Shown here one piece after another: positions 11,396-22,200 of a stretch of DNA of 64,000 nucleotides (positions are counted from its first letter, which is position 1; each line of letters starts with the position of its first letter). The DNA comes from Nephrocerus scutellatus (Eukaryota > Arthropoda > Insecta > Diptera > Pipunculidae): positions 23,846,669 to 23,910,668 of the forward strand of contig OX352762.1 in assembly GCA_947095585.1 (NCBI GenBank), written 5' to 3'. The position numbers and the translations under genes are program-made. The notes under the pieces are model-generated. The model did no database searches. It worked only from the letters and a program-made list of their open reading frames with translations, and was not told where the DNA came from.

Positions 11396-12005
11396 CTGCA
11401 AAATCCGAAATCAATCAGTTTCAGGATTACCGGGTGAACAAAGGTACTTGTAAATTTAGTTCAGTGCAGCGAAGGAATGAGAATCGCATCCTTGTAGCGT
11501 AGTCGAGTGTTCATAGTGTTGTTGCAGCCGTTGCTTTGTTTATCAAGTGGGTAAAGGGTAGACAAGCTAAGGAATTTTTTATTTTCTATTTGGAAAGAAA
11601 TATCTACAGTTACTGTTAAAGTTATAACACAATTATTTAAAAAAAAAATATTAATATCATGTTAACTCAAAATGAGGCATACCGAAGCGAAAACAAAACA
11701 GCCACCAAGGAGTAGCAGAGCGTGACAAATGAAAAAAATGATAAAGATTCTATTTATTTGGCCTAATATCTTAATCTTGACATTGTTTCTCATATGCTGT
11801 GTCACATCTTAGGATTTTTGGCTTTTATGTGCTCTATTGTGTAGCTTTACCAAACTTTTACGTACGAACGTTTATTATTTATCACCTAATGAGGTCGATA
11901 AGAAATCGAAAATAACGAAGATAATTATGTATGGGAGTGTTAAGTAGTAATGTTTTCTGACGAATACAGATAGACATGAAACTTCATCGTTGATTTTTTA
12001 AAAAC

Positions 12006-12071
12006 CTATTCCAATATAGTTTGCTGCATAGATGTAGACGGTTCCAACTACGTATAAAAGAAGTCCTTCGC
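12006..12071 (-). CDS. Candidate host gene, fourth exon
   Basis: A 66-bp open stretch encoding EG then LLLYVVGTVYIYAANYIGI, a clear hydrophobic helix. It ends ATAG followed by GTTTTT, a weak donor, and leaves one nucleotide that completes a Val codon with the next exon. The acceptor chosen is GATTTGTAG, with a good CTAAC branch word about 45 nt upstream. A longer version from 12,239 (acceptor TTTTTTTAG) is equally in phase, but its extra residues look like translated intron. The intron to the next exon is 610 bp. Confidence 0.55.
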
Positions 12072-12526
12072 CTACAAATCCTTGGAATGACTTATATGCA
12101 ATGAACAAAATAAAGTTAGAGGTTACTTGCTCCGTGAAGTTTTTTTGAGGAAAACAAGTAATTGCATTGCAGTATAAGTTGTCATGGAAAAACTTTTTAT
12201 GAAAATTAATCTTTTGCTGCCGGAGAATGCAAAAACAAACTAAAAAAATTGTCGTTTTGCTGAAGAAATAATTATTATTGTCATTAAACGTAATAGACTT
12301 GGGCTAAAAGATAATCATAGAAGATATCTTTAGGAGAAATTGAAACCCTCTCCTAAAGGTATATTTTTTCTGTTATTTCTTTAAAAAGCTTAACTAGTAA
12401 TTGGAGTAACATTTTATGAATCAGATTTCAAAATTATTTACGTAGAGGTAGAAATCGAGAAGAAAAATAGAAAAATAGAAAATATCAAAAATAAATAGCG
12501 AACTTACTTTTAATATGGTCAGTGAC

Positions 12527-12600
12527 GGTGGTGGTGCAATGGTAAATATCATTGGCTACTACTTGGAGGATACATGATTTGAATCCCGGCCCCTTAAAAA
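12527..12600 (+). repeat. tRNA-like sequence, probable SINE head relic
   Basis: TGGTGCAATGG at 12,532-12,542 fits the Pol III A box and GATTTGAATCC at 12,576-12,586 approximates the B box, spaced as in a tRNA. The arms do not pair well and no acceptor stem is visible, so I read it as a decayed tRNA-derived repeat, distinct from the main SINE family. Confidence 0.35.
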
Positions 12601-12840
12601 AACGCACGAATTTTTCTCACTACAATGATTATCTGATTACAAGTACACATGATACAATACATGCGATAAACAGTTGCCGTAAACTAACTGCAGAATTCAC
12701 ATGTACGGTTGAGTTGATGTATGAAGTACCTACGAGTTAACTCCAATTTACTTCCTTCCTCTTTTCAAATACTACTAAAGCCAGTGCCAGACATTATTAG
12801 AGTGAAAATCCCTTGAAGCGTGGGCTAATTATAACTTCAT

Positions 12841-13125
12841 AATAATATCGGCGCGACAGACCATGCGGTCCAAGGCCTGACTTCTGGCAACCATTTGTGT
12901 TGAGCATGCATATTTTTGCACACAAATGGAGGGACCTACAATTTAATGCCGGATCCGAACGGCGAATTTGAGAAGCTTTCAATAACAAGTTATTACTCTC
13001 GGACGTTTGTCAAACTTTGGCGAGAGGTGGGACACCGTGAAAAATACTTTGGTGTTACTGGGATTCGAACCATGAACCTCCTGCTCAGCAGTCCATGCTC
13101 CTATCCACTGAGCAACGGCGCCCAC
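12841..13125 (-). mobile_element. tRNA-derived SINE, copy B with target-site duplication
   Basis: A nearly complete 285-bp SINE, flanked on both sides by ATAACTTCAT (12,831-12,840 and 13,126-13,135). This perfect 10-bp target-site duplication shows that the unit integrated by retrotransposition and fixes its ends. On the minus strand it has a GTGGGCGCCG start, a tRNA-like head and a short ATT tail. Confidence 0.9.
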
Positions 13126-13449
13126 ATAACTTCATTACTTAGTTTAAAATAAACGGGATGAAATGGAGCCCGTGTTGTTCACTCTTAATGAAAAAAAAAC
13201 AATAAATTTACATACATTTCATTTAAAATTCACGGCATTAATACTTGAGTATTCAAGATCATATTTGACCTTGATGGTACGCACTAAAAGCATCCACTTT
13301 TGAAGCACTTTACAATGAACAACGAACAATGTCACGAATCACAAAAACCAAGCTCCAAACATATTAATTTTGCTGTTATGTGAGTATCAGCATTACCCAG
13401 TAACACGAAGTCGCACAGGAAATATATTTGGCCCAAAAATATGATGATA

Positions 13450-15080
13450 ATGGTTCCTATCTGGCCTCCTGCAAACAATCAGTCCAGATTTCAAGCCGAT
13501 GTCATCCAGTTTGGAATTGCCAAATTAAGGGCTCTCCTTAATCTTTCAATTAAGATTGACCTGACTCGGTGTTATGCCGCATAAGGTCTGTCAGGATCTT
13601 TTTCGCTAATGCGAGCTATGTGTTTTGCCTACTGAAGCCTACCGTGCTTAGTTATCTTCGCGATGTCAATATTGCAATAATGCTCGTAGATCTTGCTTTT
13701 ATAGAGTTCCAGGAATCATCTTTCTTGACACTCGAGGCCAAGCGTTATCCATAAAAATCTCCTCGCGAACGAACTGAGAGGTCTGAGTCCCTTTTTCAAA
13801 AAGTATCAGATCCATATGTAAGTACTGGTAAGACCATTGTTTTTTGCACCAGCAAGTTTAGTGTTATAGTTAATTTCCTGGAACTAAAGAGTCTTGACAG
13901 ACCTTAATAGACTTCATAGTCCTACGCGATGCCTGGAATTATAAGGGCTTAAGCCCCTTGAGCGTGTGGCATTGGAAAAGAAATTATTCTCAGAGATGAA
14001 GCCCTATCTGATTAACGGCCTCGATAAATGTTTATTAGGGAATTTTTTGGGACTTTTTAGATCTATACTCTGGCTATGCTATCGAAGGCAGCTTTAAACT
14101 CTACAAACAGATGATGTAAAGAGTTTTGAAACTCTGACATTTTGCCGTCGTTGATTCTTCTGGGAAGAGGCCACAGTGGTATGAACCAATGATGACTTCA
14201 GCGATATCGTATCTGGTAGTATAGGGGAAAAATCTTTTATACGGTACTCAAAATTGTTATATCATGATATGCACTCGATAATATTTCCTTTTTCATGTAA
14301 GGGCAAAAGATGCCTCTTCTCCAGTCTTCAGGGAAAGTTCTTCCAGTATTTGCACTTGCATTCATATGAATTTCTTGGTGTAATACGGGCTTTCAAAATT
14401 AAATATGCTTCGCTGGGATGCCATCTGATACCGATGGTTTGTTGTGTTTGAGCTGATTTATCGCTCATCTACGTTCTTCTACGCTTGTTAGCACCGACAT
14501 AATGCAGTCATCGGTTATTGGTGGAGCCTCCTATTCTACAATTATCGGGTCATTTAGCAACTTAAGAATGTGCCCTTCCCAATGCTCCACAATGACTTCG
14601 TGATGCAACGCGTTGTATATTTCGTCATACCGCGGACTTCTGTGCCTTTGTAGTTATAGCTCTCTGAACTTTTGTACTACTTGGTTGATATTTTTCTACC
14701 AATCTACTTTCTTTCGCCGGTAAACTAAATTTTTTATTGTCTTCTGAGATCTTTATATTCTTGTTCGCATGCCAGCGAACTATAAAATAATTGCTTTGCT
14801 TGGTACGCAACATTCTTATGTCCATTTGTTAGCTTGTTCATCATCAACCTAGTCATTCCGATTTTTACGAGTAATGCCTTAAAAGTAGTGAGTAGAATAT
14901 ACTACCGACAGAACGCTCGGTATCTCAACACCGGAACTAACTTTAATAAGAGCGCGTCTTATAGCATGACCGTAGGTAATTCTATTTCTAGTTTCTTCGT
15001 TGCATAGGACAGTTCGAATATGATTTGCGCACTTTTTTGGTGATGCTATCCATGCTCATGGGCACCATGTCAACAAGAAT
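13450..15080 (-). mobile_element. RTE-like LINE, degraded antisense copy
   Basis: Read on the minus strand it runs from the endonuclease end (near 15,050: CNEETRNR, matching SNEENRNN of copy 1), through KTIxFTGERK and RGMTKYTTR (about 14,620-14,720) and the INQLKHNKPSVSDGIPA motif (about 14,420-14,470), to the C-terminus at 13,450-13,620. It is broken everywhere by stops and frameshifts and forms part of intron 3 of the candidate host gene. Confidence 0.75.
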
Positions 15081-15097
15081 TTCATCTGTGAACGCAT

Positions 15098-15345
15098 GGC
15101 TACTGAGCAGGAGTTCGTGGTTCGAATCCCAGTAACACCAAAAGTATTTTTTACGGTGTCCCACCTCTCGCGAATGGGTGAAAAACGTTCCAAAAGTAAT
15201 AACTTGTCACGGAAGGCTTCTCAATTCGCCGTTCGGATCCGGCATTAAATTGTAGGTCCCTTTCATTTGTGTCCAAAAAACTACATGCACAACACAAATT
15301 GTCGCGAGAAACTAGGCCTTGGACCGCAACAGTCTGTCACGCCGT
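15098..15345 (+). mobile_element. tRNA-derived SINE, copy C
   Basis: Plus-strand copy starting inside the tRNA-like head (GCATGGCTACTGAGCAGG), with an intact B box GGTTCGAATCC and the A-box end lost. The body matches the family to its 3' end (CTGTCACGCCG), without a clear ATT tail. It sits between the antisense RTE-like and LOA-like remnants. Confidence 0.85.
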
Positions 15346-15360
15346 AGAAAGAAGGTGACT

Positions 15361-16560
15361 TAAACATTCTTTACGCATGGGCAAAGATAGAGAAAGTGCT
15401 CTTGCCTTTGCCAAAGCCGCCCCTTCAACTTCAGCATCCAGACAGGACTAATAAGCTCCATCGGGGCGTTACAATCGAACCTGCATCACGCGAAGGGCGC
15501 GTCCGCTACCCCGGCAAGTGGTTCGCCAAGGAAAATATAACCCTTGTTCTCATCCAAGATCCTTGGGTTATTAGCGGATAGATAAAATGTCTACGGGATG
15601 GAAGAAGTAAGTTGATCTGTAAATTCGGCCTGCTTGATCCGGAACGTCAAATTTCTTCCTATGCCAGAATTCATAACGAAAGACCTAGTGGCCCTGATAA
15701 TTAAAGTTCCGACCCAGAGGAGAACACATAACATCGTGTGTGCTTCAGCATATTTCCCCGGCGGCGATGACATAAATGCGCCCTTAGAGGTCCAAGAGCT
15801 GATAGAGTACTGCCGGAGCAGAAATCTTAGGATGCGATGCAAATGCACATCATAATTATTAGTAATGTAGATATACTAAAGGATCTAAGCCTACCTCCAT
15901 AAATGCGATTTGTGACGAGGTACTTGATCTCACTCTCGCCAGTCCATTTATCTCCAACTTTCTTGAAAATTGGCATGTGTCCGACGAAGCATCGCTGTCA
16001 GACATAAAGTCCACGGACTGGAATCTATATCGGGGACTTGTTCTCTCTAAAGTAGATGTACTTGTCACATCTATTAAGTCCACAGGGGACTTAGATGAGG
16101 AAGCATATCAATTTAATAATGTGTTGCTCTCTTCCTATTATGACAGCTGTGTCCCTAAAACCAGCTTGTGTAGTAGCACAGCCACTGCACTGATGAATTA
16201 TTGAGAACACAAACTTCGTCTGGCCCACTGGGAAAGCGTCCCAGGGCTTAGGCAATCCAAACAATTAATCAGGCCCTTTCCCTACAAGGAAATCCTTAAC
16301 TTAAATAGAATAGAATTATGAAGCTGGTGAGGTTTTAAACAGGTCATTGTGGCTTGCGCTGTCACCTTAACAAAATTGGCGTGGGCTCAGGGACAGAGTG
16401 TAGGTTCTCCTCGGAAGATGAAGAGCTATCCGAGCACATTCTCTGTTAATGCCCAGCATTACTTTGATTACAGAGACGCATCTTTAACAAAAAATATGCA
16501 CGACAGCGGAGTTGAGAAATTTTGCTACTAAGGATGTACTATCGTTCATTATGGAGGTGG
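15361..16560 (+). mobile_element. LOA-like LINE with internal deletion
   Basis: Begins with an ORF1 tail (LRMGKDRESALAFAKAAPS), continues with the ORF2 endonuclease and then jumps at about 16,300 to the cysteine-rich C-terminal region (HCG..CHL near 16,345, ending in a broken zinc-knuckle-like segment). The whole RT core is missing. The family assignment rests on LVLIQDPWV and VCASAYFPGGDD, which fit LOA/jockey-group endonucleases. The same family flanks the CR1-like element at 42.6 kb and 56.4 kb. Confidence 0.75.
15480..16210 (+). pseudogene. LOA-like endonuclease remnant
   Basis: Shifting frames read NITLVLIQDPWVISG (catalytic Gln/Asp in place of the usual Glu after IQ), FLPMPEFITKDLVALIIKVP, VCASAYFPGGDD, a frameshifted LGCDANAHH (about 15,830), and WHVSDEASLSDIK, where the usual SDH is altered to SDI. 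A frameshift lies at about 15,840 and a stop at about 16,201. Confidence 0.75.
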
Positions 16561-16766
16561 TACGTCACTTAAAGTAAAGACACCAATAGATCAACAACAA
16601 AAAATTCCTTAAAATCTCTCTAATACGCTGATTTATTGACGTGTATGTTTAATTGTGATCTGTTCACATTTCGGCAGATATGTTTTTAATGGTATTTTTT
16701 ATGTATGTTTCGGTTACTTAGGAATTATATTTTCCTTTTGTATACAAAACAAATTATAATTTTTAC

Positions 16767-16844
16767 AATGTCGTAATGTAAACTCAACGACCACTGCCGC
16801 CCAAATGCCGTGAATATGGATTTTTATTAAAATCAATAAATTAT
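16767..16844 (-). CDS. Candidate host gene, third exon
   Basis: A 78-bp exon on the minus strand with a strong acceptor (TTATTTATATTTACAG) and a GTAAAA donor. It encodes NLLILIKIH, then IHGIWAAVVVEFTLRH, a hydrophobic stretch ending in basic residues. It begins with two nucleotides and ends with one, so it joins the exon at 12,006-12,071 in phase (Cys at the junction). The evidence is splice-site quality, phase and hydrophobicity only. Confidence 0.45.
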
Positions 16845-17654
16845 CTGTAAATATAAATAACTGTCTCAAATAAAATGAAAATTGATGATTGATGATATTT
16901 ATCCTAATCAATGAGATTTCCTTAAATTCCTCAGTCCGCTTTTTTTCCATGAACTAATGCTCATAATTCAACAGTGTGCCATAACTAACATTGCATGTGA
17001 TTTGATGCGCTGTTACCACTTCGTCATCACCATCATCATATCACCCAATGTTACACCATCGGAAATCGAAACCCCAATTTTCTCAACTGTCACAAACACA
17101 ATATCCTTTATATCCGGCAAGTATCATCGAGTTATGCGTACATCCTTTTTCCTTTCCATATCCATCGTTGTAGCTCAACATCATCTCGCGTTATGCCTTT
17201 GTAGGAAAACCAAATAATCCCTCGAGTCGTTACAAGTACGCATATAACATAGTTGTTGTTTTTGTTGTTGGCATGTCGATGATGGCCATGATGTATGCCT
17301 AATACACGAGTATCTATACATGAATATTACACGACATTGTTACCCGACTACACCAGCGCAAACACAAATCTTCCAATCGACAGAACGACCGTCTGTGGCA
17401 AGCCAGGAAAGCATGTAAACAAAGCTGAAAAGTTTATTCCCAGCCTCAACACCACCGCGGCTGCCGCGTCACCGTTAACGCTTCGGTCGTTTGGCTGTTG
17501 ACTTTTAAACGGAAAAGGACATCCTCGAGAAGGCAGGTAGTAAATCCCACCGCATCGATAGTCAAAATCAAAATAAATCACATGTCGCAATAAATATGTC
17601 TAAAAGCTTCGATTCGCAATTTTAAAAGTGTCAAAACCAGAGCGAAGAGTATAC

Positions 17655-17695
17655 CATCTATCTGATAACAACTTTGCATTACAGCAACAACTGTG
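17655..17695 (-). CDS. Possible second exon of candidate host gene
   Basis: A 41-bp segment after a good acceptor context (ACTAATTTCC branch word, TTTGGGTAG), reading TVVAVMQSCYQID and ending at a mediocre donor GTATAC. Its phases fit both the candidate first exon (AA plus C gives Asn) and the third exon (G plus AT gives Asp). The open frame continues past the donor for about 25 codons, so the boundary is uncertain. Confidence 0.25.
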
Positions 17696-18654
17696 CTACC
17701 CAAATTGAAGGAAATTAGTAAAATGTTCAAATGAAAAAAAAAAAGTAGCAGGGAGGATTTTTTCACACACATCCATACGCATTTACCATTTGAGAAGTGT
17801 AATATTATATCCTATGCACTCCTGTTGCGTAAATACTCCGGCTATTGCTACTTTCAGGCCGAATCCAATTATCCTTTCGTTGTAGCTTGAATTTTACATG
17901 CGTCTCGACAACGATACGTGTTTCTCCTCCTTTTTTCCAACACAGAAGATTTATGGACAACCTAATGCAAACTTTTTTAAATCCTCAAACTGGGGTTAAC
18001 TGTGTTGATCCTTTCAAGATTTCGCTGTGTGTAATCTAAATACTTTAGGTAGACTTGTAACATACCCGGCTTTTATTAGAGAAATGCTGCAACCATATTT
18101 TGCATAGGTTTTTCCATTCTTACGAGGACATAAGGACTACGGTTAATGTGTATGTGTTTGTGAATTTTCATTTATTGAATTTTTTTCCTGTGTATGTTAG
18201 TCCTTTATTTATGAATCTTTTGTTTTTAAAGCAGCAGCCCGCTACCAAAAGTACATGGAGTTTAAGCGTAAATTACTTGCAAGACATTCTTTCAATTTAT
18301 CTAGAATATAAGGGCATTTCGGTAAACTGGCAAAAATTCCTTAAAAATTGCCTGCTTAAAAATTTAAAAAATAAATCTAATTTAATGTCTGTATAAAGGA
18401 ATGTTGGTTATTATTTATTGCCTTTTAGTTTCGTTTTTAAAAATGTGACAGTCTTCTTTTTAAAAAAAAAACCTTGGATAGTTTTAAAGTATCAATAGAA
18501 AAATTAGTTAGGAACAAACCATTCAAACCATGGATTTCATTAATCAATTATGTATTATGAGATGTTCCATGAAAAGGTCTAACCAGCCTATTTTTAGTAT
18601 TCTACGATAGGGCATACTCACTAAGCAATCAGGTGTGAAGTACTTTTTTTGACG

Positions 18655-18985
18655 TGACAACGTCTCACTACAAGGGGGTGCATATTCAAAAAGTAAAATA
18701 TTAATTGAGACGCAGTTAAGTGAGACACTGTTATGCTCAAACTGTTGTAAGATACTGCTAAGTGAGACACTGTTATGCTCACACTGTTGTGAGATACTGG
18801 TAAGTGAGACGATGTTAAAGTTCACACTTTTAGGTGAGTGTTAAATGTCAGTATTTTGGGAACTAAGCCATTTCTCAAGCGATATGCATGAAATGTATAC
18901 ATGCATGTAATGCATGTAGGACTAAGATGCGACTATAAGTCTTCTTCCTATGGAAATTCTTGGATATGGTCATTGGGATCTGTAA
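18655..18985 (-). repeat. Composite tandem repeat, inverted copy
   Basis: Three units of about 42 bp (TGAGACACTGTTATGCTCA and variants) start near 18,721, 18,763 and 18,805. They are followed by one unit of the other type (GGGAACTAAGCCATTTCTCA ... GACTAAGATGCGACTATAAG). Both parts are the reverse complement of the composite at 9,100-9,560. Confidence 0.7.
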
Positions 18986-19383
18986 TTTTGGAAACTATAC
19001 CATTTTGAGATGTCAAAACCTACGCCCCTTTTTTTAGTTGGCGCTACTGCATAGACTAGAGTGACTTCTGTTTTATAGAATCTGAAAGGATTCCCAATTG
19101 ATCTGGGCATGAAATCTCAATTTACTACATTCACCATCCAGGATATTTTTAAAATAGAAGAAAGAAGGAAGCAATTCTTTCAAAAACAGTCAGAAAATCC
19201 TTAGAGTATTATTGTAATAATGTGCAATATCGGACATGTGAAGTTTGTTTTTGATCCTACAAATTCCTGAAACTTCCCCATTTAAAAACATATCGAGTAG
19301 CGTAAATGTTATTTCAACAATTTTTCTGTCGCAAAATCTATAACTATGTTATGTTATGTTAATGTAGCATAATATCATCGTTA
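18986..19383. other. No recognised gene
   Basis: No supported element or coding region; AT-rich. Confidence 0.4.
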
Positions 19384-19676
19384 TAATAATAATATTCGGC
19401 GTGACAGACCATTGCGGTCCATGGCCTAACTTCTCGCGACCATTTGTGCTGCGCATATTATATTTTTGAACACAAATGGAAGGGACCTACAATTTAAGGC
19501 CGGATCCGAAAGGCGAATTGAGAAGCTTTCCGTGACAAGGTATTACTCTCGGAACGTTTGTCACCCATTCGCGAGAGGTGGGACACCGCGAAAAATATTT
19601 TTGGTGTTGCTGGGATTCGAACCACGAACCTCCTGCTCAGCAGCCATGTGCATTTCCACTGAGCCACGGCGCCCAC
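19384..19676 (-). mobile_element. tRNA-derived SINE, best-preserved copy D
   Basis: The reference copy of the family in this window, about 293 bp. On the minus strand the head is GTGGGCGCCGTGGCTCAGTG. The A box TGGCTCAGTGG lies at 19,656-19,666 and the B box GGTTCGAATCC at 19,613-19,623, both canonical for Pol III. After a roughly 200-bp unrelated body it ends CGCCGAATATTATTATTAT. It abuts or interrupts an RTE-like LINE that resumes at 19,680. No long target-site duplication is obvious here. Confidence 0.9.
19613..19666 (-). promoter_or_regulatory. Internal Pol III promoter (A and B boxes) of SINE copy D
   Basis: Both boxes match consensus at every constrained position (TGGCTCAGTGG and GGTTCGAATCC) and are spaced 32 bp apart, as in tRNA genes. 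Of the copies in this window this is the one most likely to be transcribable. Confidence 0.7.
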
Positions 19677-20725
19677 TAATACCATCTTTAGCAGAGCAAT
19701 AAATCGGCTTAAAAATAAATGCATCAGATGTTTCAGGGAAACGATGCCAGAACAGGAAAAAAAGGAATCCTGTGACCCACAATTAAGAAATCAGATATAA
19801 CAACGTGGAGCATTTACCGTGGTATATTGTTGTTGTGACCAATGTTATAAGCCAAGTAATAATATCCGGATCACTATCAATGCCATTCAACATCTATAAG
19901 GGGCTCCGATAAGGGGAATGACTTGCCTGCGTCCTCTTCAACTGGCGTAAGAGAAAATGATCCGCGACTCTGAGGTAACGGCGAGAGGAACAATCCTCTA
20001 TAAGTCCATTCAGATATTGGCTTTCGCAGACGACATCGACATCGTTGGTACAAACCAAAGGGCTGTACATGAAGCTTTCATCCAGATCAAGCGGGTGGTA
20101 CGAAATCTGGGACTGTACATAAATGCGAGGAAAACAACCTACATGGTGTCACGTCCAACATTTAGTCTGTCAAGACTCTTCAAATCCAGAAATTTAACCA
20201 TAACATCAATAAGCTGGTGGTGTATAAGACAATAGTCATACTAGTACTTACATATGGATCCGAGACTTGGGTGCTTAGCAAAAAGCATTCTGACCTCTTA
20301 CCCGCGTTCGAGAGAAAAGTCTTTTGGAGAATTGTAGACCCCATATGTGAGAAAGGACAGTTCCGGAGATTCTTTTATGTTAAGATCTACGAGCGTTACC
20401 GCAATGTTGACATCGTGAATAGAATTAAGCTCGGTAGGCTCCGGTGGGCAGGACACCTATCTCGCATAAGCGAAGAGGATCTTGCTCGGAAAGTCCTTTG
20501 CGGCAGGATACATGAAACACGACAACGAGGCCAACCAATCCTACGCTGGAAGGATGGCGTAGACCAGGAAGCACAGAGTTTAGGAATGCCAAGCTGGATG
20601 ACATCGGCTCGAAATCGGGACCGGTGGAGAGATTTTTTGCAGGAGGCCAGGACCGGACATCGGTTGTAGATCGGTTGTAAATTTTTATTGTAAAAATGAT
20701 GATGATGATGATGATGATAATATTG
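19677..20725 (+). mobile_element. RTE-like LINE, 5'-truncated copy 3
   Basis: Starts within the linker before the RT (RAINRLKNK), skips part of the RT fingers, and runs to a GAT microsatellite tail at 20,696-20,720. Motif C is intact as FADD at 20,023-20,034. It carries the longest preserved RTE-like coding block in the window (next entry). Confidence 0.8.
20217..20669 (+). pseudogene. RTE-like RT C-terminal domain, 150-codon open frame
   Basis: An uninterrupted frame covering the thumb and C-terminal region: LTYGSETWVLSKKHSDLL, RIVDPICEKGQFRRFF, VNRIKLGRLRWAGHLSRISE, RGQPILRWKDGVDQEAQSLG and a terminal RDRWRDFLQEARTGHRL. It stops exactly at the natural C-terminus, before the GAT tail. Upstream it is out of frame with the FADD motif, so no full protein is made. 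The preservation suggests a younger insertion than the other RTE copies. Confidence 0.75.
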
Positions 20726-20727
20726 TT

Positions 20728-20985
20728 GTTGAGTACCGCGTATTTGATGTTTTTCTCTATCAAAGAACGATAGAGCCCGACCGACAAAGATAGTCCATAG
20801 CAGTCTAGCTTCATTCCAGCCAAATCAACAACTGATCAGATTTTCACCTTTAGGCAGGCGCTGAAGCGAAAAATTACTAGAGTTCCAAAATTTACTACAG
20901 CTTTCATTTCATCATCATCATCATATTTGGCTCTACAACCGAGGTCCATCGATTTTGAGCCGATGTCATTCAGTTTTTCTTTTAT
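20728..20985. mobile_element. Two RTE-like scraps, convergent
   Basis: 20,728-20,911 is a plus-strand piece with SFIPAKSTTDQIFTFRQ-like coding. 20,912-20,985 is a minus-strand 3' end that starts at a CATCATCATCAT tail. They meet tail to body with no spacer. Confidence 0.6.
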
Positions 20986-21019
20986 TTACGGACCAATAGA
21001 ACCGACTATAGAACTCTAT

Positions 21020-21440
21020 AATAATAATATTTGGTGTAAGGTAGGAAGGGTGGCGGTCCTTGCCGACTTGGCCTCAAATAGAGCTTTTGTGCGCCGTTTT
21101 GCTGCCACAGTTCTCAGAAGACCTAATAAAGCGAAAATGAAAAAGAAAAAAAAGATACTGTATAGTTATATCAAACCTTTAGCATTGAGGTACGATATCA
21201 AATCGGTTATACCGTACTCTGAAAGCACCTTTAGGTCAGAAAAGAAGAGAATGCTCAGTTTGCGGAAACGAAGAGCCGCAAGCGCTGGACACTTGCAAAG
21301 AAACTGAATGAGAGTTTTATTCTCATTCACATCTAAGCAGCTACAACAAAAGGTATTGTGAGGGTTTCCCAGTTTGGCTGCGTGGTAAATTTGTAATTTG
21401 TGAAATAATAAACTTGTATTGTGTTTATTTTGCAAAATCC
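21020..21440 (-). pseudogene. LOA/jockey-group LINE C-terminal region
   Basis: The minus-strand frame 21,435-21,166 reads LGNPHNTFCCSCLDVNENKT, FLCKCPALAALRFRKL and FFSDLKVLSEYGITDLISYL. This Cys-rich segment (CxxC, then HxxxC-like) is typical of the end of LOA/jockey-type ORF2. 3' UTR-like sequence follows to about 21,020. The 5' part is absent. Confidence 0.7.
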
Positions 21441-21595
21441 ATTACGAACTCGAAAGCCTTAATTTCGTAACAATATTTACATTTCTAATAGCTGATCATA
21501 AATTTCCATATTTCGCAAAACCTTAAAACATTCCACTGAACTGAACTTTCATACAATACGCCTTAAATTTTAAGCCTGGGAAAGTGAAAGTGGTT

Positions 21596-22200
21596 TTTAA
21601 CTCCATATGTTAGGAAAGATCTTTTCGGAGACTGTAGTCATCGTTTTTCGTTTTTGGTATTCTATCGGCAGCTCACTCACAAAGCAGTGTGAACAGATGT
21701 CAGTATGAACTTTTAAATATAATATCTTAGTGAAGTTAAATGAAAGCTTTAAAAATGTGTCTTAAGAGCTAAGTAAATTTGACTTGTGATGAAAAACTTT
21801 CAGACAAACTATTCTTGAACTACTAGGTGTAACTAAATAGCGCTCAAACGAAAGTTAATAAAACAGATAATTTTTATAAGATTCAAAAAATGGTTGATAG
21901 TCATGCAATGGATATAATTCCTAAAAAAGGCTTACTGAGAAAATTCCGTAACTCCTTAATTTTAAGGAACGAATGTTTCTTACTAGAGTAGCTTTTCGGT
22001 TAATGTTGCTTTAATCCCACTTTCTACTTTCTTATTAATAATTTCTGTTCTAGTTTATGGTGGCAGAACACCGACCTAACATTAACCAAAATAGAACCAT
22101 ATTATAAAAAATGAGGAGTAGACTAATACTTCAGTAAAAGAGTGGCATAGACCATCGGAGGGCCGGAGTTTAGGAATGCCGAATTAGAGTACATCATTAC
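21596..22200 (+). mobile_element. RTE-like scraps split by an insertion
   Basis: CCATATGTTAGGAAAGATCT (21,602) fits the RTE thumb region, and GAGTTTAGGAATGCCGAATT (22,167) fits a point about 200 nt further along the same element. About 480 bp of unidentified AT-rich sequence lies between, so either an insertion split the copy or two scraps lie close by chance. Confidence 0.45.

Larger units (their letters stand above)
16561..18650. other. Single-copy-looking region within the candidate host gene
   Basis: Apart from the two small candidate exons listed separately, I see no repeat family or LINE motif here. The composition is AT-rich and intron-like, in contrast with the dense transposon debris on both sides. 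Confidence 0.45.

Noticed and set aside
12527..12600. Functional tRNA gene
   Set aside because: A- and B-box-like words are present, but the acceptor and T stems do not pair.
20425..20823. 132-codon minus-strand frame
   Set aside because: Antisense shadow of the RTE-like C-terminal frame, running on into the GAT microsatellite (poly-Ile).
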